Shown: piece by piece, positions 25,163-35,259 of the stretch
Layout of the letters: each line of letters starts with the position of its first letter
Numbering within the stretch: the first letter of the stretch is position 1
NCBI GenBank assembly: GCA_000727475.1
Contig: KL647295.1
Location: 3,747,976 to 3,811,975, forward strand
Reading direction: 5' to 3'
Length of the DNA stretch: 64,000 bases
From: Sarcocystis neurona
Taxonomy: Eukaryota > Apicomplexa > Conoidasida > Eucoccidiorida > Sarcocystidae
The notes under the pieces: generated by a model
Databases searched by the model: none
Seen by the model: the letters and a program-made list of their open reading frames with translations, nothing else
What the model was told of the DNA's origin: nothing
Translations under genes and position numbers: made by a program

Positions 25163-25606
25163 CGCGTCGAGAATGGAAACACGTATACACGTATACACAT
25201 GTTTAGAGGATAAATATATATATATGGAGAGACAGAGATGCCCGTGTATGCGTGTGTATGTGTGTATGTGGATGGGTGGCATTTCCTTTGTCGGATGCCA
25301 CCCGTGCGCATTTTCCCGGTCTCCTTCCGTATTAAATGCGTACATGTGTGTATTCGTGAGTGCAGACGCACAACTTACCAGCCACTCTCCCGTGTAGACG
25401 GCGCCGTTATCAAAAGCAACTTCTCGTTTGATGCGATGTCCTCCCGACGAATGCGAATTTCTTCCGCCGGCGCGCTTCCCTCCGCCCCCTCCCTTCCCCT
25501 CCTGTCTCCGCGTGTTCCACAGCAGCAGCAGCAGGGGACACAGCGGTCGCAGAAGCATCTCTGCACCACTACATTTTCGCGGGTACCCACTCACACCGCG
25601 GCACAT
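13846..25606 (-). CDS. MORN repeat-containing protein, seven exons
   Basis: Exons in transcript order: 25606-25379 (start uncertain), 21510-21405, 20016-19935, 17296-17167, 15808-15623, 14524-14440 and 13916-13846. Each junction has GT and AG ends (for example gtaagt, gtaggc, gtaaat, gtgagt; acceptors ctgcag, cgccag, tttcag) and the phases join without a stop. The spliced product is about 295 aa. It contains nine MORN repeats of about 23 residues, such as [20 protein letters not shown] and [20 protein letters not shown], then the tail [16 protein letters not shown] and TGA. MORN proteins commonly sit at membranes or cytoskeletal scaffolds; in apicomplexans several act in the inner membrane complex and basal complex. 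This product's own site and role are inferred, not shown. The N-terminal 60 residues, including [13 protein letters not shown], are doubtful: a GTGAGT lies just after ATGTGCCGCGGT, so a further upstream intron or different first exon is possible. Only about 0.9 kb of 11.8 kb is coding. Confidence 0.88.
13975..14125. repeat. CA/TA microsatellite in the last MORN-gene intron
   Basis: Alternating ACATATATAC, CACACA and ACGTAC runs fill much of the intron between 14439 and 13917. The short open frames here are repeat translations. Confidence 0.75.
17385..17600. repeat. TACGTA/CATATA microsatellite in MORN-gene intron
   Basis: Degenerate alternating purine-pyrimidine sequence (TACGTACGTATGTACG and CACATATATA units) lies in the intron between exons 19935-20016 and 17167-17296. 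It generates spurious Tyr/Ile/Cys/Val open frames on both strands. Confidence 0.8.
18180..18745. repeat. Long ACATATATAC microsatellite block in MORN-gene intron
   Basis: About 560 bp of CACATATACA, TATATATA and GATAGATA units belong to the same intron. Segments such as acaggagta(c/t)g recur at 18452 and 18587, hinting at an older, longer repeat unit that has degenerated. Confidence 0.75.
20040..20300. repeat. CAG/AGC tract inside an intron
   Basis: The plus strand carries dense CAG, GCAGCAGCAG and a duplicated GTAGCAGCAGTGTGGGGCAG block (20190-20250). It lies between MORN exons 21405-21510 and 19935-20016, so the CAG tract is intronic and antisense (CTG) to the transcript. The open frames it creates on both strands are not coding. 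Confidence 0.85.
21125..21350. repeat. Polypurine tract (GAAGA-rich) in intron
   Basis: Over roughly 225 bp the plus strand is nearly all purine (GAAGAAGACAAAG, AGAAAAAAGAAG). On the MORN transcript strand it is a polypyrimidine run just upstream, in transcription terms, of the following exon region. Such asymmetry can favour triplex formation, which is an inference. Confidence 0.6.
22371..22845. repeat. TATATATA/CTCTCT/TACATA microsatellite in first MORN intron
   Basis: Repeated blocks of TATATATATATA, ATCTATCTAT and TACACATATATATG fill this part of the 3.9-kb intron between 25378 and 21511. No open frame here has non-repetitive content. Confidence 0.75.
23157..24200. repeat. AGAAGGAAGACACA minisatellite spanning an assembly gap
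   Basis: Units beginning AGAAGGAAGA recur at 23157, 23184, 23226 and 23265 and continue with CACATATATAGACGTCC. The same motif resumes after the gap at about 24172 (AGAAGGAAGACACATATG). The run of N is 23288-24144 (857 positions). The gap therefore sits in a tandem array of about 40-bp units within the first MORN intron, and its true length is unknown. Confidence 0.85.
24825..25165. repeat. GTAGA-ATCAATA degenerate minisatellite
   Basis: Repeating pieces resembling TGCGTAGAGAATCAATA followed by TATACAT occur about every 40-50 bp and end in a (TA)n run at 25136-25160. They lie inside the first MORN intron. Confidence 0.7.
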
Positions 25607-25609
25607 ATC

Positions 25610-26860
25610 CTTCCACGTCTACAAACCCGTGTACCAGGGAAACTGCCTGTGTAGATGTCTGTGTGTGTATATAAACATTATATATATATGTGCGCCCACA
25701 CACATACATATACGTACAGATATGCCAGTATCTATCTGTTTGGATCATCTGCATGCACCCGAATATGTCATCGCAGAAATCTTTGCGTATATACGTGTAC
25801 ACTTACATATATATACGTGTACACATATATATATGTATATAATTTGCCAATATATATAGATATATATGCACATACTCTCACGCAGGCGCCTATGTATATA
25901 TACGTATTTTGACCAAGATATACGTGTATGTGTGTAAATTGCTGTAAGTTCGTACGTAAGTTAGCGTATATAGAGGAGTCTACTAGTAGATACGTCCACC
26001 TACTGCATGCACTCATTCCCGGTATGTCCACGAAAGCTGCCCCGACGTGTGAAGATATGTAGGGAGAAGAAAACGATAACAGCATTATATTTACTGCTGG
26101 AGTCTTCTCTCTTTTTGTCGCGTGCCCCAAGCGCATGCGCGCATTTCCTCCCCTTCTTCTCCTTTCTGCCCCCCGCAACAGCAAACGGAGGACGGGCAGC
26201 ACCCCCGGCGCCCCCCCCCCTCCCCCCCTTCTCCATGTGTGTGTGTTTGTGTGTGAGAAGCTGCATGCGACGCCAACGGGTGCCAGCCACACACGTGACG
26301 CATGCGCGCCTCGAGCCAGCAACGGACCACTTTTATTTCTCTGCATGCGCGCCGACGGCGCCATCCCTCGTGCTGGCTGCACACCTCTCTATAATATCGT
26401 CTTCCTCCTTCGCAGAGCTGCCCCTAGGCACACGTCGACTTTCCCCTCCCCCACCTTCCCCATACAAAGAGACACGCTGGACAAACAGACAACACACATA
26501 TACATAGACAGAGAGAGCGGGAAAAGGCCCGCACACACATCCGTATATAAATATATGCGTGTGCCTGTGTATATTCGTTCTCCCCATAGAAGTGCGGAGA
26601 AATACGCAGTCCCCACAACTGCAGACACACACAGAAGCAGAAGTAAATATTTTTCTGCCGAGCGGGAAGCAGAAGCACGTGTACACAGTTGTAGGTGTCC
26701 AGAGAGAGATACATAAGAAAGGCAGATACACACATGTATATGTGAAGAGAAGCATATACAAAGAGAAGAGGGAAGCGCACCGGCAGCGATCGAACAAGCT
26801 CCCCAAGTTCCCCTTTTCCACGGTTGAAGAGACGCATATAGAGACACAGCAATACACGAA
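25610..26860. other. 5' flank of the MORN gene, no confident gene
   Basis: This segment holds AT microsatellite (25660-25900) and GC-richer unique sequence (26000-26480) that could contain the promoter or a first exon of the MORN gene. None of the open frames on either strand has a recognisable domain. Confidence 0.4.
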
Positions 26861-26864
26861 GACA

Positions 26865-27170
26865 CGTACACACATATATGTAGAGAGGGGGTGTAAATAC
26901 GTTTTTGTAGGTGTAAGTAGAGATATATATACATACATATAAAGAGAGGAGGGGGTGTGCATGCGTTTAGGTAGATGTAAGTAGACACACATATATATAT
27001 AGAGAGAGGGAGGTGTAAATATGTTTTCGTAGGTGTAAATACATATATACAGAGACAGCAAGGGGAGTTGTTAATACGTTTGTGTAGGTGTAAACACGCA
27101 TATATATACATGGACATATATAGAGAGAGGAGGAGGTGTGACTACGTTTATGTAGGTGTAGGCAGTACCT
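26865..27170. repeat. About 60-bp minisatellite, five degenerate copies
   Basis: Copies start near 26879, 26941, 27000, 27051 and 27121. Each has a G-rich start (AGAGAGGAGGGGGTGT), then a form of AATACGTTTNTGTAGGTGTAA, then ACATATATAT. The minus-strand translation repeats a peptide like KTYLHP, which marks it as a repeat product. Confidence 0.8.
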
Positions 27171-27956
27171 ATATGTATAAATGTGTGGTGGAACCTCTTA
27201 GACAGACATGGCTGAAGATCCTACGGAGAGAGGTACTCGTACACCCATACACATTATGTAGAGATATGCGTAGATATACGCATATAAATATCTACGTACA
27301 CATATATACATATATATGTATACGTTTCTCTCTCTATATATACATATATATATATATGTGTACGCATTTGTGTATGGAGGGAGAGAAAAGCAGAAGAGAG
27401 CCACCCGCTTGAATTCTTTACGTGTACGCTTTCACACAGACACATAGACCTGTCCACTTTTATATTATCTAAATGTAGGTGTAGAAGAAAATATGTATAC
27501 ATATACATATATGGAAGCTTATACATATGTGTGTGTAGAAATACTTTTCTGCATGTGCACACGTGAGTGTCGAGTTGTTCAACGTGTCTGCAGAAAAACT
27601 CAGGAAAGTGCAAAGGAGACGCAGATGGACAGATATTGACAAGTTACTGCAGATGGAGAAATGTAGACAAATAATAGCTTCAACTTCGAGAGCGTGATAT
27701 AAACACATATATATAGTGAAGAAGTAGGTAGGGAGAGATCTGCTGCAATGCGGCTGCCAAGACCGCGACGCATCTCTTCTCACAAGCAGACGGTGTGCGA
27801 CGCGCGCTGCGTTAGCTTCTTCTCCCTTGCAGCAGAAACGGAGAAGAACGATAAAGCATTCCTTGCTCTTTTCTCTTGATTTGCAGAACATTTACAGGTG
27901 CCTCGCTCCGCCTCTTATACGTCGGTACGTGGTGTGTACGGGTTTGACACAGATGC

Positions 27957-28360
27957 GGTGTACATACACCCGAAGTCGGCGAGCGTGTACGCGTCAACGC
28001 GCCTACTGCGTATAGGTTTGGTGGCCAGGCGCGGACAACCTCTCCATAAATTCCATCCCAGCCGTCCCCTCTCACATGTGTGTGGACGGGCACGTGTCTG
28101 TCTCTACGCAGCAGACGTCGCCACACATGGACATATCTTTGTAATGCGGTGTACGTACACCGGAGACGGAGAGAGACATCGTGAGGAAAAAGAGGAGAAA
28201 AGGGCACACAGACTCGACGTTCAGGAGGTAATTTCGAATATGAGGTGTCGGTCAGTGTACACACAGAGACAAAGACAGAAAGTGGGGTGTACGTACACTC
28301 GACGTCTGCCAGCAGGGACTCAAGATAATACGCACGCGCGCCCGCAGTGTACATACACCA
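27957..28360. repeat. Cluster of four 14-bp palindromes (GGTGTACRTACACC)
   Basis: GGTGTACATACACC occurs at 27957, GGTGTACGTACACC at 28148, GGTGTACGTACACT at 28286 and AGTGTACATACACC at 28346. In three of four the core is followed within a few bases by AGACG or GACGTC. The spacing (191, 138 and 60 bp) is irregular, so this is a dispersed set and not a tandem array. It lies in non-coding DNA upstream of the MORN gene. Confidence 0.85.
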
Positions 28361-28361
28361 G

Positions 28362-29415
28362 ACGTCGCCGCGTGTTGAAAGACACCGAGAAGCTACGATC
28401 TGCAGGCTTCACGCGCCTTCTGGCCCGCCGCTTCTTTTCTCTCTCTGCTGCTGCTACGTTTAGTCTTTCCCCCCCCCGCAAGAGCGAGGCGCATGCAGGT
28501 GGCTTCTCCCCAAGTAGGCCACTACGTGATATCTTCTGCAGAGAAAGGGACTTCCACAGCCACGTGCGCTTCTTCACAGACAGGTGGCAAGGGGTAATTT
28601 CTCGACATTCACACATGCCAGTAGAACGAGCCTTCCTCGTGTCTTCCTCGGGGCGCAGCAAAATAAAGTTCAGCACAGACCGAAGACGCAGGTTTAGCAG
28701 AAAGACGAGCGCAGTCACCGGGGACTTGCTAGAAAGGAAGACAGAGAGGAGGCCGGGCAGGTGGGCAGAGACAGAGATGCGGAATAGAAGAAAGAAATGC
28801 CTCGCACGAACCTGGAAGGTCAGTTCCTCTGTTGCGTCTCCGGTGAGACTGCGCGGACAGGCACAGTTCCCCATCTCTCTCCTCCTGCTGCTGCCGAGAC
28901 GGCGACAACGCAGCAGCACCAGCAGCAGCAAAGCTCGGTACAGCGACAGCGTACGAGAGGCGCCAGCCGAAGAACAAGAAACACAGGGCCACACGCATAC
29001 GGAGAGAGACGAACACGCAAAAGACGAAGAATGGATACGGAAAGCACATATACACATAGAGAGACAGAGACAGAAGATACTTGAGGCGAAGACCAAGGAC
29101 CAAGAGCGTATCCATAGGTATGTAGAGAAAGCCAGAAAGAGAACACGAAGGACTCGAAGGACGAAAGGGACCAGCATATATACATATGTGTATATATGGC
29201 TACCTTTCTATCTATCCATATATATATAGGGATAGAGACGGAAGATGGGAGAGAAGTACGAGAAGCAGGAGCCCAGAGACACAGCGGCACATAGAGCTGC
29301 GTTGCGTACATATAGACAAACGCGCGTGTTCCTCCGTATGAAACATACTTATATACGTAGACATATGAATTCTTCTGCATGCAGGCAGGTGCGCCTACAC
29401 AAGAGTGGGCGCCTC
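28362..29415. other. Unassigned region, overlapping open frames only
   Basis: A plus-strand frame (27898-29229) and a minus-strand frame (28320-29177) are both open over most of this stretch. Neither shows a recognisable family motif, and both run into repeats. I cannot decide whether any part is coding. Confidence 0.3.
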
Positions 29416-29419
29416 TCTT

Positions 29420-30550
29420 GTCCGGGTAGAATCGAAGGGAGACAGCAACAGAGACGTAGAAGCAGCAGCAGGAGCCGGAGCCAAAGTGTCTCTCGTCTCG
29501 CACAACTGCAGGCTCAATCGAAAGCAGCAGCAGGAAGGAGAGCAGCAGAAGAAGGCAGCAACCGGACGCAGCAGAAGCAGCACAACACGAGGAGGCAGCA
29601 GCGGCAGCATGCAGCCAGAAGCAGCAGCAGGAGTGAGAGAGATCTACAAAAGGAAGACGAGTACGGACGGAGGCTGCAGCAGCAGAAGGCGGCTCGCTCT
29701 CAAGCGCGGCAGCAGGGGCAGCAGTCGGAAGAGGAGAGGCGTCGAGGCCACACGAGGAAGCCGCAGCAGACGAGAAGCAGCAGCAGAACGCAGAGCAGTT
29801 GGGACAGCAGCAAGCCAGAGGATCAAGAGAAAAGCAGCGTCGGCAACGACAGGCCATTGCACCAGCAGCAGCAAGAAAGGCGAGGACCCGCAGAATCCAG
29901 CCGCAGCAGCCCAAACGGTGAACAGCAGATGTCGAAGTGAGAAGAGCGGGAGAGGGGGCAGCAGCAGGAGCAGCAGCATCACGGGCTACGGGATGTATGC
30001 GGAGAAACAGCAGCAGCAGGAAGGAGAAGAGACGGAGACAAAGTGACGCAGGAGAAAACGGAAGAAGAGGAGGTCCGCAGACACAGCAGCCCAAGCCGCA
30101 GCAAGAGGAAGAAAGAGCAACAGGACGAAGCCAGAGCGGGGACGAGAGGCGTAAGGAGAAGTCGCAGCAGCAGCGGCAGCCAAAAAAAGGTGCAGGAAGC
30201 CGCAGCAAAGGGAGGAAGAAGATCGAAGAGGAGGTTGAGAAGTCAAGATGCAACAGCAGCAGCAGTAGCAGCAGCCGGCTAGGGCAACAGCAAAGCGGCT
30301 AGCAGCAAGAGCGGAACGCTGCAGCAAGTTAAAGCAGCAACAGCAGATCAAATGGGAATGAAACAGCAACAGGCGTAGCAGGAGCGGTACTCGGCAGCGT
30401 GCAAGAAGAGCAGCAGCAACAGCAGCGATGCAGGCGGAGCCGGGGTCAACACGAGACCCAAAGCAGCAGGGGGACAGCAAGGCAGCAAGAAGACACTCGG
30501 CGAAGAAAGAAGAGGAGAAGCTGCAGCGCGTCCAAAATGGCACAAAAAAG
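29420..30550. repeat. CAG/AGC-interspersed non-coding region
   Basis: CAG or AGC triplets occur every few bases on the plus strand, broken by unique bases, over about 1.1 kb. Frames on both strands stay open because CAG, AGC, GCA and their complements are never stops. No single frame spans the region on the plus strand. The 477-codon minus frame (28820-30253) is Leu/Cys-rich, as expected for an antisense CTG/TGC reading. Confidence 0.7.
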
Positions 30551-31800
30551 AGTAACACATTCAAGGGCATGCGCTTAACTTACCGAACTGCGGCGTCGTT
30601 GATGTGTACAGCAGGGGGAGTGTCCGGCTGCAGCAGGAGGACTGCAGCGGTGTGGTGGAGCCAGAAAAGTCGTGGAGGCAGGAGACATGCAGCGTAGAGA
30701 CACACATGAGAGAGCTGGCAGCTGCTCTTCTCGAGAGAAGGACAGCAGGCGCGCAGTCGACGGAAGCGGGCGGGGAAGGGGCGCGTGGCGCGGCCACAAA
30801 AAAACGGTACTGCAGCAACAGCAAGCAGTAGCAGCAGCGGTACGAGCAGCCAGGAGCAACAGTAGCAGAGAGGACGCGGCAGCAGCAAGGAGAAAGACGC
30901 TGCTGGTAATGAAAGGAGGAAGCAGCGGTTAGCGTGGAGAAGGATTTCTCCCTCTGCTGCGACCGAAGCGACGGCAGAAGCAGCAGAGGAGGAGGAGGGG
31001 GAAGAGCAGGAGCAAGATCTTTAGCGAAGCGGGAAAACACCGCGGCATCACGAGAGAAAAGAAGCACGTGCAGTGGGCAGGCAGAGCAGCGGTTGCTGCT
31101 GAAGCCCCAAGGCCTGAGGCGAAGGAAACGAATTCTCTGGGCTGCGAAGGATCTGCAACAAGCGCAGCTGCCGCGGGAGGGGAGCACGTCTCAAGCAGGC
31201 AGATAAAATGACGCAGCAGCAGCCGAGAGGGGACACCCAGCTGTGAGGCTGCAGCTCGAGAGAGTTCTGCGGCAGCAGCAGCGGCGGGGGGAAGGCGCGA
31301 GGGACAGCAGCAGAGAGCCACTGCAGAGAGTTTATGACTGCTCAAAGAGTCGAGGAGAGGGACGTGATGGAGAGGTGCAGGAAGAAGAAAAGCGACTTCT
31401 GCGGAAAAGAGGAGAACACACAGGAGGAGGAGACGGAGGGGAATCCGCCGAAAGAGAGAGGATGAGGAGAGGTGGTCACGAAGAAGGAAGGGAAAAGGCG
31501 TTCTTTCTACGGCAGCTGCGGCCTTCCTGAGGGACTGCGAAAGGAGAGGAAAAGGATTACGTGGGACAACGGGTTTACACAGGAGAAATGGGATAGAAGA
31601 GAAACGCGAAGCCAAGAAGAGGCATACAGAGAGGAGGGAGAGGACGGGGACGGAGAAAATGACAGGTGGAGAACGGAGAAAGTTAACGTCCTATCGCTTT
31701 TTCTCTGTCGGACGCACTAGGCTGCTGCTACTGCTGAGGAGAAATGAGCGCGCGGCCTTGCTCCGTCAAAAAAGGCCACTGCAGACAGACACACGGAAGT
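30551..31800. other. Mixed AGC-rich unique sequence, no supportable gene
   Basis: AGC-rich sequence fades into GA-rich unique DNA. Minus-strand frame 30929-31615 (Leu/Ala/Ser-rich) is the longest. No conserved motif was seen on either strand. Confidence 0.35.
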
Positions 31801-31817
31801 TCTGCACATCTTCACAC

Positions 31818-32678
31818 TTACGCAGGTGAAGGTGGAAACTTATCCATACGCATACGTGTGTGGCGATGTCTACGTGTGTGAATACCTAATTCACATATGT
31901 ACGTACAGACACACGGGTATGCCACGGCTTCTCTCTCTCTTTCTCTGCGTACACATCTGCATGGCTCTTGGCACGGGTCCTCGTCACGCTTCGGGTATTT
32001 TCTATGGGATATACGTACACGTAAGTCCTTTTGTGGACACACACACCGGAGAGGAGACAGAACTGGATTTCTGCCGGGAACCGAAGGTGTCACAGCTGCC
32101 CACGTGAGGAAGTTTTGCAACTTTCCGGAAGGCGCTGGTTCCGCAGACGCACGCGAGATAAAAAAAACGAGGAGACGGGAGGATCTTGCCGCGGTCCCGG
32201 AGCGGCGAAGAGAACCTTCACAGAGATCGAGCAGCGTGCAACTGGAGCCGGAAGAGTCAATTGTGAGACACCGGTCTGTGCAGAAGCATGAGGGAGAGAC
32301 AACGCGTTCTGACGGGAAGGGGCCGGCCGCGGAGGACGAGACAGAAAAAAAGTGAGGACGGACATGGGGGGGAAACGGACGACGTCGATATACGGAAAGA
32401 AGTTCGTGGAGAGGACAAGCGAACGTGCGGGACGCGCGGGGGAAAGGAAGGACGTTGTGCTTGGGGAAGAAAATTTTTACGAGGGTATGGCGAAAACTGG
32501 AGGAGGGGAGCCGTGGGGACGGACAAAAATATTCTCTGGCGGCCGAGTTCGGCCAGAAGGGGAGTTCGGCTGCCGTGAAGTTGAAAACTGGCGATACGGA
32601 AGTGAGATGACGGTTGTTGAGGGAGGATGGTGTGCGCGCGCTGTAGAGACGAGAGAAGGACGTGACTCTCTTTTTCAT
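31818..32678 (-). CDS. Hypothetical ORF, 286 codons, doubtful
   Basis: An open frame free of CAG repeats runs from an ATG at 32678 to a stop at 31818, and stays open further to a TTG at 32741. This length is unusual by chance in non-repetitive DNA, which is the only support. The protein is Ser/Pro/Phe/Arg-rich, with no signal peptide, membrane segment or family motif that I recognise. The last 60 codons run into CA-type repeat sequence (CVCTYICELGIHTRR), which argues that the true end, if coding, is earlier. The plus strand has a hydrophilic frame over the same bases (31897-32355), so the strand is uncertain. Confidence 0.25.
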   Translation of the reverse strand: MKKRVTSFSRLYSARTPSSLNNRHLTSVSPVFNFTAAELPFWPNSAAREYFCPSPRLPSSSFRHTLVKIFFPKHNVLPFPRASRTFACPLHELLSVYRRRPFPPHVRPHFFSVSSSAAGPFPSERVVSPSCFCTDRCLTIDSSGSSCTLLDLCEGSLRRSGTAARSSRLLVFFISRASAEPAPSGKLQNFLTWAAVTPSVPGRNPVLSPLRCVCPQKDLRVRISHRKYPKRDEDPCQEPCRCVRREREREAVAYPCVCTYICELGIHTRRHRHTRMRMDKFPPSPA

Positions 32679-33099
32679 CTGTCGGCTCTTTTTTTCTACA
32701 GGGAAGGAAAAGAGCGCTGGAAACGGGTGAGGGAGAGACAAACATAGGGATATGTCTTTTGAAAGTAGCGCCTTATTAAAAAGTTCACAAACGAAGAAAA
32801 AAAGGCGCTACGAGCGGGCGAGTCTAGCGGCCCGGACAGCGGCACCCGGAGGCGACCCCTGCCTGCCCTGGCACACACTCCCGCACACACACTTAGAGGC
32901 GAGGAGAGCCGGCGCTGTGCGACTCAAAGAGAAGAAGAAAAAACTTTTTTTGCAGTGGAGGCGCTTCGACTCTCATTTGCTTCTTCTTTTCTGACCTGTA
33001 GCTGGCCTCTGTGCACTCCACAAATCTTGAAATGTGCGCAGATATATCTACTTATAAAGGCGTGAGTGAGAAGAGAAAGCGGGAAGGGCGGGGCCGACG

Positions 33100-35250
33100 G
33101 GAACACAGAGCAGGAGGATAAGAGCGGCAGCAGGAGTGTCGCAGCAACAGCAGCGGCGCAACGTGTCGAAGAGGACGAGGAGGAGCACACAGAGCCAGGA
33201 GTCGTAAAAAAGGAGCAAAAGTCGGGCGGTCCTTTTGGAGCGGGAGTTGCTAGCGGTGGAGGGAGGAGCGGAAGAGGGCAAAAAGAGCAGAGGAAGGGAC
33301 GAGGAGGAAGAAGGAGGCATGCCTCATCAGCGACGACAGACAAGCAAACACACACCGGCCGTGCTGCTGTAGCAATAACAGAAGAAGAGGCTGAAGAGGT
33401 CGTTGCGCGGCCGGGCACACTACTACTTCCTGCAGCGAGCGCAGCCAACACGGCAGCAGGGGATGATTCGGCGCGTCAGTGCGCGTCTGGAATCTTCAGC
33501 GAGCAGCCGGAGGAGGAGGAAGGGGGCCAAAAGCAGCTGCAGGTGTACAGGAGGACACAGAGAGAAAAGCGCAGAACCCGCAACGAACGCCGCTGGCGAC
33601 CCCGGCCGCGGAGAGCAGCACCCGCAGCAGGCACAGAGAGGGGGAGCCCCGAGGCAGCAGAAGGAGGATAGACAGGTCGTCGTCGTCGTCCAGGGCAACC
33701 TCGCGCACAAGCGTTGCCCGGCGGAAAAAGCTTTTATTGCAGCGTATTCTATTTGTGAAGCGCAACCCGCAGCAGTAGAGCGGCGGCGAGAGAAGACAGT
33801 CTTCCCGTACACGACGCAGCGCGAGAGGGGAGGATGAGGACGGCAGCAGGGCGGCAGGCAAAACAGAGATATGGGGGGGTGGGGATACAGCAGCAATGCA
33901 GCAGGAACGCAGCACAGCACACGACTGCTTGATGACGGTGTGTGCGGCACTGCTGGTATACTTGCGTCACATGCGTGCCGTGGCTGCTGCAAAAAAAGCG
34001 AGGCTCCCGCCGGCCCAGCTGCTCACCGGATGAAAGAGGAGGAGGCCAAGGTGAAGAGGAGAAGCCGGAAGAGGAGAAGGAGGCGGAGGAGAGGGGAAGA
34101 AGAAGCGGGGCGTGGGAGCCGCACCATGCGGCGGTGGGTTTGGAGTTGTAGTAGAGTAGTAGTAGCTCGAGGACGATACTGCACAGTACCGGCAGCTGAT
34201 AAAGCAGGAACTGCCTCAGCAGCACGGGCAGCACCCGCAAAGGAAGGATAAGGCAGAGGAGAAGGAGGAGGGAAGTAGCAGCGAGTAGCGGCGCACGCCT
34301 ATGTAGAGAAGAGCCCCACAGTCTTCCTTCTTCACGACTGCTGCTGTCTGTCTGTCTTCTTAGCAGCAGCACGGGCGGGCAGTTGTACGATAGATAGAAT
34401 GACGCGTTCAGGGGAGGCGCTCTGGCGCGGTGGTGCTGCACTCCAAGTGGCCAGCAGCCCGCTTCTGCTGAGATATCCGCATCAGCGTTGGGAGGTGAAT
34501 TCAAAACGGGACGGCCACAGGAACAGCAGCAGCACGAAGCCCGACCTGCAGCGGCGCGAGGCCTGGAGCTGTTGTCCGCGGCAGCACCAGCGACCGCGGC
34601 GTACGCGGCCCGAGGCCAGCAGAAATATGAGGGGCCGGTCGCGCGGTTGTGTGTTGCTGGCAGGAGAGGAGGGCTTGCTGCAGCAGCAGCAGCACAGCAG
34701 CAACAGCAGCACAGCAACAACAACGGCAGTACTGCAACGGCAGCAGTATTGCAGGAGCGACAGCAGTGCAGCAGCAACAGCGGTACTGCAGCGGCAGCAG
34801 CACCAGCACAGCAGCAGCAGCAGCAATACCACGGCAGCACCTGTAGCGCAGCAGCAGCAGCGACACGGCACACCGCTCGCAGTACAGGCCGCAAAAAAAG
34901 TAGAGCACACCAGCACGAGCTGTAGCAGCAGCACCAGCAGCAATAGGGACAGCGAAGCCGGTTGCATCAGCTGTAGTGGTACAACCGGCAGCAACCTCAG
35001 CAGCAGCGGAAACGCACGAGGAGGAGATCTCCACTTCGCCGCCACAAGTGGCGACACGGAGAGCGGATAGTAACAGGGGGAGGGAGCACGAGAGAAACCG
35101 GAGCGCAGGACGGGAGGACGAAACCGCTCTCTTCCGTCTTCAGTAGTAGAACACAAGCTGCAGCAACAGCAGCCAGAGAGGGCCTTCTTCGTATCACACC
35201 ACGCCGTATCATCACAGTCCGCCCCTGCAGCAGCACGCGCAGCAATAGCA
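33100..35250. repeat. CAG/GCA-interspersed region with short pure CAG runs
   Basis: GAGGAGGA and CAGCAG tracts dominate. The densest part is 34670-34990 (CAGCAGCAGCAGCACAGCAG and related). The 381-codon minus frame (33749-34894) is a Cys/Leu/Ala antisense reading of the repeat. I found no conserved protein segment on either strand. Confidence 0.65.
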
Positions 35251-35259
35251 GTGATACAC

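Noticed and set aside
28820..30253. 477-codon minus-strand ORF
   Set aside because: Cys/Leu-rich antisense reading of a CAG tract fused to microsatellite translations; no stop is expected in such repeats.
33749..34894. 381-codon minus-strand ORF
   Set aside because: Composition (poly-Cys, poly-Leu, poly-Ala) is the CTG/TGC/GCT reading of the CAG repeat.
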